The notes beneath the pieces are model-generated. The model was not told the DNA's origin. It saw nothing but the letters and a program-made list of their open reading frames with translations, and did not search any database. Shown here in pieces: positions 1 to 12,500 of a stretch of DNA of 64,000 nt (the stretch's first letter is position 1; the number at the start of each line of letters is the position of its first letter). Origin of the DNA: Paroedura picta (taxonomy: Eukaryota > Chordata > Lepidosauria > Squamata > Gekkonidae); assembly GCF_049243985.1 (NCBI RefSeq), contig NC_135377.1, positions 71,470,145-71,534,144 on the forward strand. Reading direction: 5' to 3'. Made by a program: the position numbers and the translations under genes.

Positions 1-142
1 GCCACCGAAAGCAGTAGGAATTAAACTTGGCCTAGCTGCACAGGATTGTACAGCGAGTAAAAGATCTTCATTCTCTCTCAAGCAGGGTAAGGATAACTAA
101 TTGGGGAGTTCTCCCCTATGGTTCTGCCTTTTGTTTCACGTT

Positions 143-547
143 TCATGGAGAAGCAACACTTCCGAGGATAAGTATATTATCTGAATCTATGTTACGGAGC
201 AAAATCATAAAGGGACGGTTAATATTGAAAATTATTTCCCTACACAGACTGGAAAACATTGGTATTCTAGCAGTTGCTGCTGTAGCTTCTGTATCTCTTT
301 CGTTCACTTCTATAAATGATGTGTGAACAATTTTGGACAAGTGGAGCTCAGGATATATCGACATCCCTGACAAGTCGGCCTTGGAGCTGTCAAAGACATC
401 CAGCAGTCCTAACCCTGATAAATATGACTTCAGATCGAAGGTCTCTCCGAGCTTAAATTTCGGAATGTACACACGAACATCACTGACGGACATCTTTCTT
501 GGGTCTGTCCACTCTTGGACCTCTTCTCCGGTGAGCCTCTTCTCCAT
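143..547 (-). CDS. Gene A coding exon 6 (reactive loop and C-terminus)
   Basis: 405 bp from a TAG acceptor to the stop. It carries [26 protein letters not shown], the hinge [12 protein letters not shown], a loop [11 protein letters not shown] and the tail [11 protein letters not shown]15 is Asp where inhibitory serpins have Gly, and P11 is Thr. The usual DHPF motif near strand 4B reads NRPF. Confidence 0.88.
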   Translation of the reverse strand: MEKRLTGEEVQEWTDPRKMSVSDVRVYIPKFKLGETFDLKSYLSGLGLLDVFDSSKADLSGMSIYPELHLSKIVHTSFIEVNERDTEATAATARIPMFSSLCREIIFNINRPFMILLRNIDSDNILILGSVASP

Positions 548-3500
548 CTACAATTAGAGACAGACACAGAGAGTACCAGGAAATCATTCCTAATTATTGT
601 CACGAGACAAACATTTAGCAAAAAGGATAAAGCCTAATGTGCCTCTGAAAAGAGCTTATGGAGGAGAGCTTATGGGGCTCTACTGGGGTTGCCATAAGAC
701 AGGATAGCTTAGTGAAAAGGGGCCTTGAGAAGCAGAATTCGGAGAGTCCTCTCTGAGAACTCCAGAAGCCATCAGAGTACACTGCATATCTAAGAAACCT
801 CCTGTCCCAATATATCCCCAGACCAACTCTAAGATCTCCAGATGTGAATGTGCTGGTGGTCCCTGCCCTCTCAAAGTGCAACTGGCCTCATCCAGGTCCT
901 TTTTGGCCCTGGGCCCAGCCTGGTAAAATTCCCCGCCCACAGAGAAATATGCCCTGACAGAGCTATCAAAGTTCAGCAGGACCTGCATGCCAGAGCTCTT
1001 CTGAGGAAGCATTTGGATGAGAGTAGGTCGCAGTGACCAATCCTTCCCCACAAGAATACCCATACCACCCAGCTATATTGAGGCAGAGCATGGGGACTGA
1101 ATTTTAATTATTTATTATTTATTATATTGTTTTTATTCTGATTTTAACTTTGTTGGAAACATGTTATACACCACCCTCAGCAAGGATACAGAGAGGGGAA
1201 GTGAATGAATGAATGGGATGAATGAATGGAATGGAATGGAATACTGGGCCAGATGAAGCAATGTTCCGAACCAGTGAACACTCCCCTTATTCCTGCCTAC
1301 ATTTCTGAATTAAAAACAAAATACTGTATTGACTGCTTCTCTGTTGCTGTATTTGTCCATGTCTCTGATATATCACTATTTAGGATGCCGAATATTTTAT
1401 ACTAGGGGCAAAGCCTGTTGTATCCCGGAATACGTGTGCTAGTGCTTGGGAAGAGGAAGGGGAGGAACTGTCCAGTCTGTAAGGGCACGGGGTTGAATGT
1501 GTGTGTTGTGTGGGAGGTTGTGGTGGCATGGTGACAAATGAGGGCACAGGTGTGGAGAGATGGGTGTCAAGAACCTGTGGTTTGGAATGTTAGTTGAGTG
1601 TGGGAGAGGACTGACATTTGGGAATTGTGGCATAGTGGTTACAGATGAGCTTTCCAGAGCCATGTCTTCAGATATGTGAAGGGAAAATCAGACTGGAGAC
1701 TCTTCTTAGGGGGTGATTACATGGCAACCAATTCCTCCCCGTTCTACGTTCAATGTCATTTCCCTTCTTGTGTGAATAGGCCACAGACACCGAAATGTCC
1801 CCCTGCTCTAATACACATGGGGTAGTCACAGTACACAGGTATCCACCCTGCTCCTTCTGTCTCCATTTTTTACCGTTGATAGAACCTACATGGTTCTTTC
1901 ATGGTTGCTACTTAGAAGAGCTGTATTTTCGTACTCTGCTGTTTACTATCCAAAGGAGTCTCACAGTGGTTCACAATTACCTTTCCCCTTCATCTCCCTA
2001 CAATAGACAACCTGTGAGGGATGTGGGGCTGTGAGAGGTCTGAGAGAACTGGTCCCCAGTCACTCAACAGGCCTCAGGTGTCTTAAAGCAGTTTCCAATC
2101 GCCTTCTTTTCCTCTCCCTATAGCAGACTCCCCATGAGGGAGGTGGAGTAGAGAGACTCACTTGGAAGATGGCAAACCTAAGAGGGGGCCACTCTGTGCA
2201 TAGCAGTCTTGACCTTAATCAGGTTTATGTACACCTAGGTTGTGTGGAATTCCAGAACATGAACCTACACCAATCTGGCATCCGTACCTCCTCTCTGCCA
2301 TGTTTTCTTGACCTGAAATAGGTCAGGGAGTGCTAGGTGGCTGAGGGGGCATTACACAGTTATGAGGCCCCACTTCCAGACTTCAAAGAATATGTTCAGA
2401 CCAGGGACCGCCAACCTCCAGGTGGGGCCTGAAGATCTCCTGGAATTGTGGCTCATCTCCAGACTATAAAAATCAGCTTCCCAGGCAAAAATGGCTGCTT
2501 TGGAGGGGTGACTGTGTAGCATTGTATCCCATTGAGGTTTAGGGATGCCAGCCTCCTTCACTGGAAGTATAGCTCATCTCCAGACAGTTAGGCTGAAGGG
2601 AAAACTCTCTCCCCTTGCATGCATCCCTTCAAAAGTAATGCACATAGCCACAGACACCCCTTGGCTAGTACAGTCTGTTTCTTGGCTGGTGACATCTGCC
2701 CTTCTGAAGCACGAGGCCTACTGCTGGCAACTGAAGTCCCTGTCATTGCCTAATAAAAGTGGATCACCTAGTTTCCCCCAAAATGTCACTGTCTACTTTC
2801 CTGTATAGCTAACTCCACTTGAAATTCTGGGCCACTTATGTCTTTGATTTCATGGGATCTTCCTGGCAAATACTGTTTTTATTTACCAGGCCAAGCTTGA
2901 AAAAAGGCACTTTAGTTCCCATGTTTCTCCAGACATTTACTTGTTCACTATTTACACTTTCAGACTGTAAATATTCTTTATTTAGATCTTCCTGCACTTT
3001 CCAGACTCACAGGACTGATGCTGGTATGTCTGTCTGGGCCCCAAAATACAAATATTTGCTGGTAAGATCTGGCCAAAGCCAACAGGCCAGGAGGATCACA
3101 CCTGCACCACTCCACCCCAAACACAGTCTGCAAGCCTCTACCATTGTCTCTAGATTGCTGTTCATCTCTAGATTATAATGACCAGCTCTGCAGAAAAAAA
3201 TGGCTAATTTGGAGGATGGATTCTGAGGCATGGTATGATTTTGAAGTCCCACCTCCAAACCTCCAAGAATATTTCCAACCCAGTAGTAGCCAATTTCCAG
3301 GTGGGGCCTGGAGAGTTCATGGAATTACAGCTCATTTGCAGATTATGAAGATCAGAGAAAAAGAAATACACATGACTTGGCTGTTTCTGCCATCCAGCAG
3401 CAAGGCTGGTCGGAGCAATACTTTGAGAAGGGGGTTTTCTGTGGCCTCCCTTTCAGAACCTCAAAAGGAAAGCACAAGTATGCCCACAGACTCCTCTGAG

Positions 3501-6500
3501 TTGCTCTTTAAAACACCTCCCCCCCCCTCAGTCAAGGGCTGTCAGAGGTTCCTTCACAGAAGGCCTGAAGGGAAGCGGGGGGGGGGGGGGAGGAAGTGCA
3601 CTCACCGACCAACCACCAGCTGTGTCAGTGACCTGAGTCAAAGTGCGGGAAGTTGTTGGATATGACAGTTAAGATGGTCCTGGAGCGAAAAGGGCTGTCT
3701 AAGGGTCTGTTTTCCCCACCACCCTGGCAGTACCACTAGCCTCTCCTGACAGCGGCCAAGGGCACCCTGGTGACAATTGCCCCCCACCATCTGGGCAGCC
3801 CATGTGCATCTGTCTCTGTCAGTGGCCAGGGGCAAACTGGCTGCCATGTTGCTAGACTGCCCTTGGATGAGCTGGGGGGGGCAAGGCCTGTCCAGACTGC
3901 AGGCCGATCGGGACGTGTGCCCAATCTCCGCCCACCTACCCCTTACACTTTTATTTATACAGTGCAAGCTGTTACAGATTTTTTGGGGGGTGGGGAGATC
4001 ACCTCTTCCAGGCCAATGTCATCAGGCAGCAGGACAGTCATACTAAGTCTTTTCCCCTTGTACGGCAGTTCCAGGACACTCAATTTGCGTTCAGGTATGT
4101 ACCGAAAGGGAAGCTTCTTGGACATGTGCATCATCTTCACGGTCTTCTTTTCTTTCTGGATGGGGGAATGAAAAAAATGGGTCAGGGAGATTGTAAGTGT
4201 ACCATTGATGAGTGGACATAGACAGGAACAATTTTGCTCAAAATATGTTAAAACAAGTTATGCTTTGTAGCTTCCAATGGCCATTAACTCCTCCTCTAGC
4301 TACTAAAGTTACAGAGCTACTGAAGTTACAGAAGGTTCCTCCAGCCTAAGACGAGACAAAACCCAAGAATACTCAGGGTTCCTGTACAGCCCCCTAGTGG
4401 GCCACCTCCAAACCTCAGGGAGCAGTCATAATTTGGGAGACAAATGGACATATCTGGAATTTTAACCACTTCCGCCTTCCCACTTGCAGTGGCCTTTGGT
4501 CAGCAACCAAAGTTTTATACTTCTCCCACCACTCTGAGGATAAAATCCCAGATTCATGCTTAAAAAAAATCCCCACCCATTTGGGAAACCCTTCTAGGGC
4601 TGTTCACAAAACCCTGCTTGAGAAAGCTGGGGATAAAAGTTAAGTAACACTGATTTAGAGCTTATAGGCATAATTGATAGCATATGTGAAGCTGCATTTG
4701 TTATCTTAGTAGTAAAAGCAATTTTGATTTAACCTTTTCACTTTATTCTCTTGCATGCATTCTGTGTGGATTATCAGAAATCGAGGGCAGCATAACATTT
4801 TTCACCTACCTAAATATTGGTTTGTCGATTAATAATGTAAAAAGAATAAGGTTTTCACAGTTTCAAGCTAAATACAATAGAAAATAGTATGTCGGGATCT
4901 AAATAAACTTATAACTATTAATACAAAAACAATTTGGGTTATGGATTTATAGCCTGAAGTATCAAAAAATGGAACTCTTGCTGTTTAACAGGATAGACGT
5001 TTCGGCTGCCAGCCTGCATCGGCATGAATACATTCATTGGCTCCATCAAAATTCATTCAGCTTTGGGTCAAAAAGCATTTAAACTGAACTCTGACTCCAA
5101 AGAACCTAATGCAGGAATAATCAGTGTTATATTTAGATGGTTTTAACATTTTTATAGCCATATACAGTATTATGTTTTGCATTTTGGTTAAAAATATAAG
5201 CAGATTGAAAATGGCAGGCGGGGTCCTTATTTGGTGAGCAACATAAAATACCAAAATCGTGGCCTCAGTCTAGCCCAAGAGATCTGTGTATAAAAGGAGG
5301 CTTCCATTCACAAATATCTTTTTCTATTTATTCATTTGACTCTCTAGGCTGCCCTCTCTACTGAAGTGGACTCAGGGTGGTGAACAACATGTAGAAAAAC
5401 AATACTCTTGAAATCACAATTCAGCATTATTAAATCATTTCTAAAGCACAAAGTACACCCAGAGATGTAATCCCCAAACCCAGGGTGGGCGTGTGTGTAC
5501 AGGAGGGAGGCCAGTATGATGTTGTTAGTGGTGGTTTTACTTGCCTCAACCACAGGCCTGGTTGAAGAGCTCTGTTTTGCAGGCCCTGCAAAATTTAAGG
5601 GTTTTCTGCACACTTAAAAAATAGTGAAATACTTACCTTTCATTGTCGTTATACTCTGCCCCCTCCATATGACATCACCAACATGTAGCATCTGAGCAGT
5701 AAACAGCCAGCGACATCTTCCATTTTAAAGCGCTAGTTGATGACTCCTCCAAAGTGGATTCACCAACATTAGTAGTGCTATTAACCAGAGAGCAACAAGA
5801 AGGCCACCAACAAAAAAAATGTATGGAGGTGAAGAAGCACTATCTCGACCAACAAAGCCCCATCCTTGCACACACATCCCTTTCCCTGCTCTGGGGACAG
5901 GAGTTGTTGTTTTTTTTATTTTATTTTAAGAACAGCGTGGAGCAACAAATAGGCGTTCAATAGTGCAGGCAAAGGCAAAATAAAATTTCCCCCAAAGTTG
6001 TAGTTCAAAGCATGCTTCTTTCAGCTTCCCCCTATCAGTAATGATATTTATTTTTAAAAGAAGCAAGACTCGTGATTCCATAAGCAGTGGCAATAAGGAT
6101 GCACCATACATCTATGATTAGATGCATAGGTGTTTCAATGGAGAGCTATTGATTTTTAAAAAATTAGCGGGCATCACAGGCCTTTTAAAGCATGGAGAAA
6201 GGGTATTTGCTAACTGGCATGATTGACAGGCAGAAGAGAGTCACATATAAAATGTGTTGCTCTCTTTTGCCATTTCCAGCAGCTGTTGTGGAGGGAGAGA
6301 AGCATGAAATAGCAGCAGAGAAGAGTGAGACAGCAAAAAAGGTGAGGAGAGGCCAGGAGGCATGATTATATGTAGCGCTACTCCACTCAGCTGGTGTAAT
6401 GCTATTTTTAACCATGTTTGGAGATGCCCTTATTGAGCTCTGACAGGGCCCTGGTGTTTTCTGGGAGCTCATTCCACCAGGCACCAGCCAAGGCCAAGGA

Positions 6501-9500
6501 AGGTCTGTTGAAGGTTGACCAGATTTGTTTGTGGCCAGGGACTACTAGCCTGTTTGTACCTGCTGAGCGCAAGGCACTCCCGGGGACTAGGCCCAGACTG
6601 CGTATGGCCTTAAAAATTAGATTTCCACACTGTCAAGACAGGGGAGGAGCACTTCTTTGTCCGGCCTCTTCCTCCCCAGCCACCAGAACTCCACCTTTGA
6701 AGGGTTCAGTTTCAGGGGGCCTTGCCTGAGCCATTTTGTCAGTCTCTAGACCCTGAGTCAACGACACGGGGGGAGGGGGGGAACGACTCAGCTGGCCATT
6801 CATTGACAGAAAGTGGTGCCATCTGCATACTGATGTGCTGTGGGTAGAACAGGATGGGGACTTATGTGGTTTAGGATTCCCAACAAAATTCACAAAATCT
6901 CCAGTTATCAGCACCTTAAAACACATCTTGTACAGACGGGTGAAAGAGGGAAGGTGGAACTAAGCACTGTGGTTACCTTATTGAGTTGGAACGGCATCTC
7001 CTCGGTCATCCCCACTTCAAATGGCTCTTCCCAGCTGCCATTGAAGTAGATAGCATTCACCAGAATTAGTCTGGTCATCTCGCTGACTGTGCCTTCAGGT
7101 AACAAGTCAAGGATTTTACCTGGAATGAAACGGCAGAAGAAATAATAGACTAAGGGCCATTTCGCACAGAGCTCAAAGTTGCTATTTGGTTGCTGTTAGC
7201 GAAATCGCTACTTCAACTAGCGAAATGTAATGTGCCCGTAACGCACAGCTGCGGTTTTTGCGGAATTTAGCACTTTCACTTCTCGTCACTTTCGTAACCC
7301 ACAGGCTTCCGGTTCTCCGTCCTTTCGCTACAAAGGAGGTCCCTTTTTAGCGCTTCTGGCCTCCCGTGCCCGTCAATCAAACTGCAGGCACACCTTTGAC
7401 CTCGACCCTAAAGCCGGACTTGTCGGGGTTCCCTTTTTTTTTAAAAAACCCAGGAAACCCCGTAGCAACGCGTTATCGTCCAATCATTGGCGCCCTAGGA
7501 ACGTGTTTTCTACTGTTTTCTATGATCCAGAGGTTGATGCATTGATATGTTTGATTGGTTAATCCCCGCCCACAGTACACGCCCACAGGTTACCTGCTCA
7601 TATGCACCTGGGCAGACACGCGGTCGGCCTCACTCTTTGTTTGCGTAGCCTACTGCCCGCAGCACAGGTTAACGTTGCAATGGAGAGGATTATTTTTCAA
7701 TTGTTGTCTCAGATGCTTGCAGTGGTCCAGCGTATCCACACCACCGTGCGGCATAGGAGGGCTGCTATTGAGGACTACCGAGAACGTATTGCCAGAGCGA
7801 TGACCAGCAGTACAAGACGTTCTCTACGGGCAACCATGGCAGCAAAGAGGCACTGGCAAGCTCTGGCAGAGGTCCGGTTCCCCCCCCGGTTCTGGGTGGA
7901 CGAAAGATCCTCTGACTGATGGGAAAATTTTGTGTGGGCTCGCTGGGATGATGACCACTGGATTGCCAACTTTAGAATGTCTAGGGGAACATTTTTTGAA
8001 CTCGTGGAGGCTCTACGTGGACGCATGGAGAGGCAAGTCACTGGCATGCGGCGCCCCGTGCCAGTGGAAAAAAGGGTGGCAGCCACATTGTGGTACTTGG
8101 CCACCCCTCAGTACTTCCGGACAGTAGCCCAGCAATTCGGACTCGGAGTCACAACGGTTGGCGATATCCTTAAGGAGTTCTGCTTCGCCATGGAGGCGGA
8201 ATTGTTCAGCAAAGTCGTGTGCCTCGGAGACCGGCTTGGAGCGGTGAGTGTCATTCTATCCCCTTTGCCCTTTAAATTTTTTTTCTTGTTTGACAGGTCA
8301 GCAACGAAGACGCGATGCACCCCACGCTGACATGCCATGGCTTATATTCTTATCTTTCCCTTATTCCAGAGTATGGACGGGTTTGCCAGGCTTGGATTCC
8401 CGCATTGTTTTGCGGCCGTCGATGGAAGCCACATCCCTATCCGTGCCCCCGGGGGAAGCATAAAGGAGTACGGGAACAGGAAGGACTTTTGTTCTGTTCT
8501 CCTGCAAGGAACTGTGGACTTCTCCGGACGGTTTATCGATGCCGAGGTGGGGTGGAGTGGCAGGAGGCATGATGCCCTTGTTTTCAGGGAATCTAACCTC
8601 AGGAAAGCCATGGACGAAGGGGTCTTTGTTCCAGGAAACCCCACCGCCACCATTGAGGGCGTGCGTGTGCTGGCATTGGTGCTCGGGGACGGAGCCTACC
8701 CATTACGCCGCTGGCTCATGACTCCCTATAAGCGGCCAAGGACAGACGTGCAGAGCCACTACAACCTCACTCACTCCCGGGCAAGGAATGTAGTGGAGCG
8801 TGCCTTTGGACGTTTGAAGTCCTGGTTCCGATGCTTGATGTCACGACTCCATGTGCATATAGACAATGTGACTCCGCTGATCATCGCGTGTGTCATTTTG
8901 CACAACATCTGCGAGGACAAGGGACATAACATCCCCTTCCCTGTGGATGAACCTGATCCTGTAGTCCTTGAGGACACACAAGACATCCCTGAAGCAAGGA
9001 AAAAAAGGATCTATGCGGAGGGGTGCAAGGTTCGGGACGCTATAGCCACCCACATCTACAGAAACAGGAAGCGTGTTTGATTGTTTTTTCTACTCTGGTG
9101 TTGAATAAAGTTTTCTGTTCTTTGTTTAACCTTGTCTTGTGCGGTTTGTCTACTTAGCCACCAAAAAAACGGGGATTCTCTGGTCCAAAAGGACTTTGAC
9201 AGCCCTAAATGCTAACTCCCCGCTGACATTGACAAACACAATACGGAAGCGCTGAACGGGGAAAGTTTGGGGAGGCGGGTAGCCAGGAAGTATTGGCGAC
9301 CCCTGTCAAACCGGAGGATCAATCCACTTATGTTCCAAGGAATAATTTTATTGGTGGGCAGCTTTGATACATTTAAAATAGGGGTGGTCGATCGGAGCAA
9401 CGCATGTTCGTTCCCTAACCGTCATTCCGAAGATGCCGAAGCCACGGAAGGGCTCCTTCTGGCAGCGCGCCGAGGCTGAGGCACTTCTGGAGCTTGTTCT

Positions 9501-12500
9501 CCAATCAAAAAGTGTTGGCCGCCTTATGGCCAGCACCCACTGCCACACCAAGGGTGCTTACCTGGTGTTGGCATCAAAGCTGAGGGAGAGGGGCTACGTC
9601 CGGACCTGGGAGCAGGTCCGGACAAAATTTAAGAGGGTGAAGCTGGACTTCCTCAACAGTCTAGAACAGTGGCGGGGGGGTCCCGCAGCCAAGTGGGAGA
9701 ACGGTCTTCCACGACCAGATGGTCAAGATATGGGAGAAGGCTGGGAAGCCCCCCCTGGAAATGAGGAGGCATATGGGTGAGTGCTGCCCTCGTTGTGTTT
9801 TACCCTTAAACATGCATGGAATGACTAGCTGCCTCTTTCCCCTACTGTCCCCAATGAAATTTGAGAAAGTATTAAGATGCTGTCAACCCCCTCTGACTTA
9901 GCCCGCCAGTACTGTAGAACCACTTTGGTTACGCGCTTTGAGTATGATTGTGGTGTGGCCATCAGCTGTGTTTCATCTCTGGTTTGTTTGCTCTTACTTA
10001 TGATTTGTCTTTTTCTTTGCCCAGCTACACAATCACCATCCAAGCTGGCAAAAGCACCTGAGCGTGAGGAAGGGGAGGAAGAGGGACCTTCCACCTCAGG
10101 ACAGGCTGCAGGTGAGAGTTTTATGTCTTTGAGGGAGACCCATGTGTGTGTACCCCCATGGAGCCATATGGGAGCCTGCTGTGATGCTTCCATTTGAAGT
10201 GTGATTAAATTCTTTATTTGATTTCTATAGCAGAAACTATGGAGGCAAGGCTGCGTGCCATGGAGGCCAGGGTGACTTCCTTAGAGGCTGAAGTGGCAGA
10301 CCTAAAAGGGGAGATGGAGCGGCAAAGGCAGCAGAGGGAGGCGGAAGAACGTAGGTTATGTTCCCCACTGCCCAACTCTTCTCACACTGTGGCTAAGGCC
10401 ACTAAAAAGTGTATCCATGTAAACTCCAGGTTGGAAAATATGTTTGGCACTAATGTGTACTTTTTCTCCCTCCCCATACAGTTAAGAAGAAGGAGGACGA
10501 AGACCTCTTCCGCCGCAAAGTCAGGGGGACCATGGGACGGTTGTGCAGGAGAGTGAGGGAGATGGAAGGGGCTGGGGAGGGGAGCAGTGGGACCTGAGTT
10601 TTGTTTTCTGTTTGTGTTTTGGGGTGGGGGGTGTTGGGGGGGTTCCTAGTTACATTGCCCATTTTTCTATCCCTGTTAAACTGTTTATTAAAATAAAATG
10701 TTGTTGCAAATTTCCTGAAAAAGACTCCAGTGTGACTCCTTACACTCGCACACCTTTCACCCCAAACTCCTAAAACACCTTTAACCTTTAAAACACCCTC
10801 CAACCTCCAACCCACACAACGGTACCAGAATAGGCACAATCACTAGAGAGGGTACACAGAGACAGAGTCAAAAATATAAACTTTATTTAACAGACAACAG
10901 CAAACACAAATAACGTTAAATAGACAAACTGGCCCAAACTAGGAGGGGGAGAACTTGTCCGCGGGTTTAACTATTCTCTTCCCGAGAACAGTCCTCCTTC
11001 TCGTTTGGGTCGAGGCATTCTGAGACGGGGTGGGTGGGGTGGGTGCTGGAGGTGGTGGGGTAGGTGTGGGTGGGGGGGGGGACGTGCACGGTAATCTGAG
11101 GAGGGTTGGCCGTCTCCATAACCGCGACCGCCCTCTCCATCAGCCTCCTTATCAGTCTCACCTCCTCCACGCTTTCGCGTAGGGATTGGTTCGACTCCCT
11201 AAGGATTGCACGAAATTTTTTTCCCTCCTGGGCCACGAGGGAGAGCATCGCCTGGTCTGCGGCAGCGGCACGCCTGGAGAAAGAGGATCCTTTCTCCCAC
11301 ACTAGTTAAGACGGAGACGCGCCGCAGCCTGCCGCGTTCCCTCGCCAGCCTCTCCTCTGCTTGGAGAGCACCTCTAGGTGGTGAGCCGGCTGGCTCATTG
11401 TCTTCTGAAAGGACCTCTGTTGGCAAAAAATGAGAAACAGAACTGTTAGTACCATCGAGACAGTCAAAACCCACCCTGGTGCACATGGTGGCCTTTCTTG
11501 GTTACATATTGTTAAACCAAGACTCAAAACTATGCCAGGGGAGCACATAGTTATTGTTTGTTTGCCCATGGTGGCCTTTCTTGGTTACATATTGTTAAAC
11601 CAAGACTCAAAACTATGCCAGGGGAGCACATAATTATTGTTTGTTTGCCCATGGTGGCCTTTCTTGGTTACATATTGTTAAACCAAGACTCAAAACTATG
11701 CCAGGGGAGCACATGGTTATTGTTTGTTTGCCCATGGTGGCCTTTCTTGGTTACATATTGTTAAACCAAGACTCTAAACAATGCCCGGGGAGCACATGGT
11801 TAGTGTTTTTTTGCCCATGGTGGCCTTTCTTGGTTACATATAGTTAAACCAAGACTCAGAACAATGCCAGGGGAGCACAAAAATGAAAAGGAAGCACACG
11901 GTTAGTGGCTTGCGACATTGTCCTGCAGCCATGGCTCGAAAGGAACAGTTCATGCACGCTCACCATCTTGTATCTGTATCCGCCTGCGCAGGGCAGGAGG
12001 TCCAGCCACCCCACGCTCCTCCTCCTCCTGCGTCCCGGGTATGAAATCTGAAAAAAGGAAAAAAAGAACATGATTTAGGACCAAAGTGTGGCAAAGCAAG
12101 CTTCAAACCCTAAAGCAGCAACGTTGAGGGACTCTCTTCTGTCTCTTAGCAGTGCTGCTGCCCTGCACAAACAGAAAAGCACAAAGCAGTTAACCCCCCC
12201 CCCCTTATTGCAACTGATACTTACCAACATTTGTTGACGCCCCAGAATCACTGTCCTCTGCCACCGCTGCTGGGGACTCGAGGACCACCGTCCCAGGCAT
12301 CTGTGTCTCTGTGGACAAGAGCAGAAAACAGTGAAAAAGGAGCAAGCATACAACCTGAACCACACAGCAAGCTCCCAAAGTAGTGGCTAAAGCACTGCAG
12401 AAGGCCTATGGCTGAGGCCTGCAGCAAAACTTTTTGGGTTGTTGGTTAAACAGTACCGTTTTAAAAAGCCACCATAGCAAGCAATCCACAAACAGGCTGG

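Larger units (their letters stand above)
548..4002. other. Gene A intron 5: repeat-filled
   Basis: No coding exon was seen. It holds an L2-type 3' end (about 820-1250), a GA-rich insertion (about 1430-1760) absent from gene B's intron 5, a MIR-type SINE (about 1915-2110), two copies of an unclassified repeat (about 2385-2560 and 3235-3360) and a longer unclassified family next to exon 5 (about 3510-3975). Bases 1-1300 match 23703-25110 of gene B closely. Confidence 0.65.
4156..6976. other. Gene A intron 4
   Basis: No exon was seen. Bases 4200-5340 are unique-looking intron that aligns with gene B at about 26530-28010. A minus-strand L2 3' end follows (about 5345-5597 and 6431-6640), split by a 833-bp transposon. 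The rest, to 6976, is LINE-like debris that recurs inverted at 47235-47380. Confidence 0.6.

Noticed and set aside
9212-9551. Minus-strand frames between transposase and Myb-like gene 1
   Set aside because: No motif; antisense of the Myb-like exon and the spacer.
11484-11880. CRISPR-like array
   Set aside because: Direct 83-base tandem units with no unique spacers, inside a eukaryotic transposon intron.
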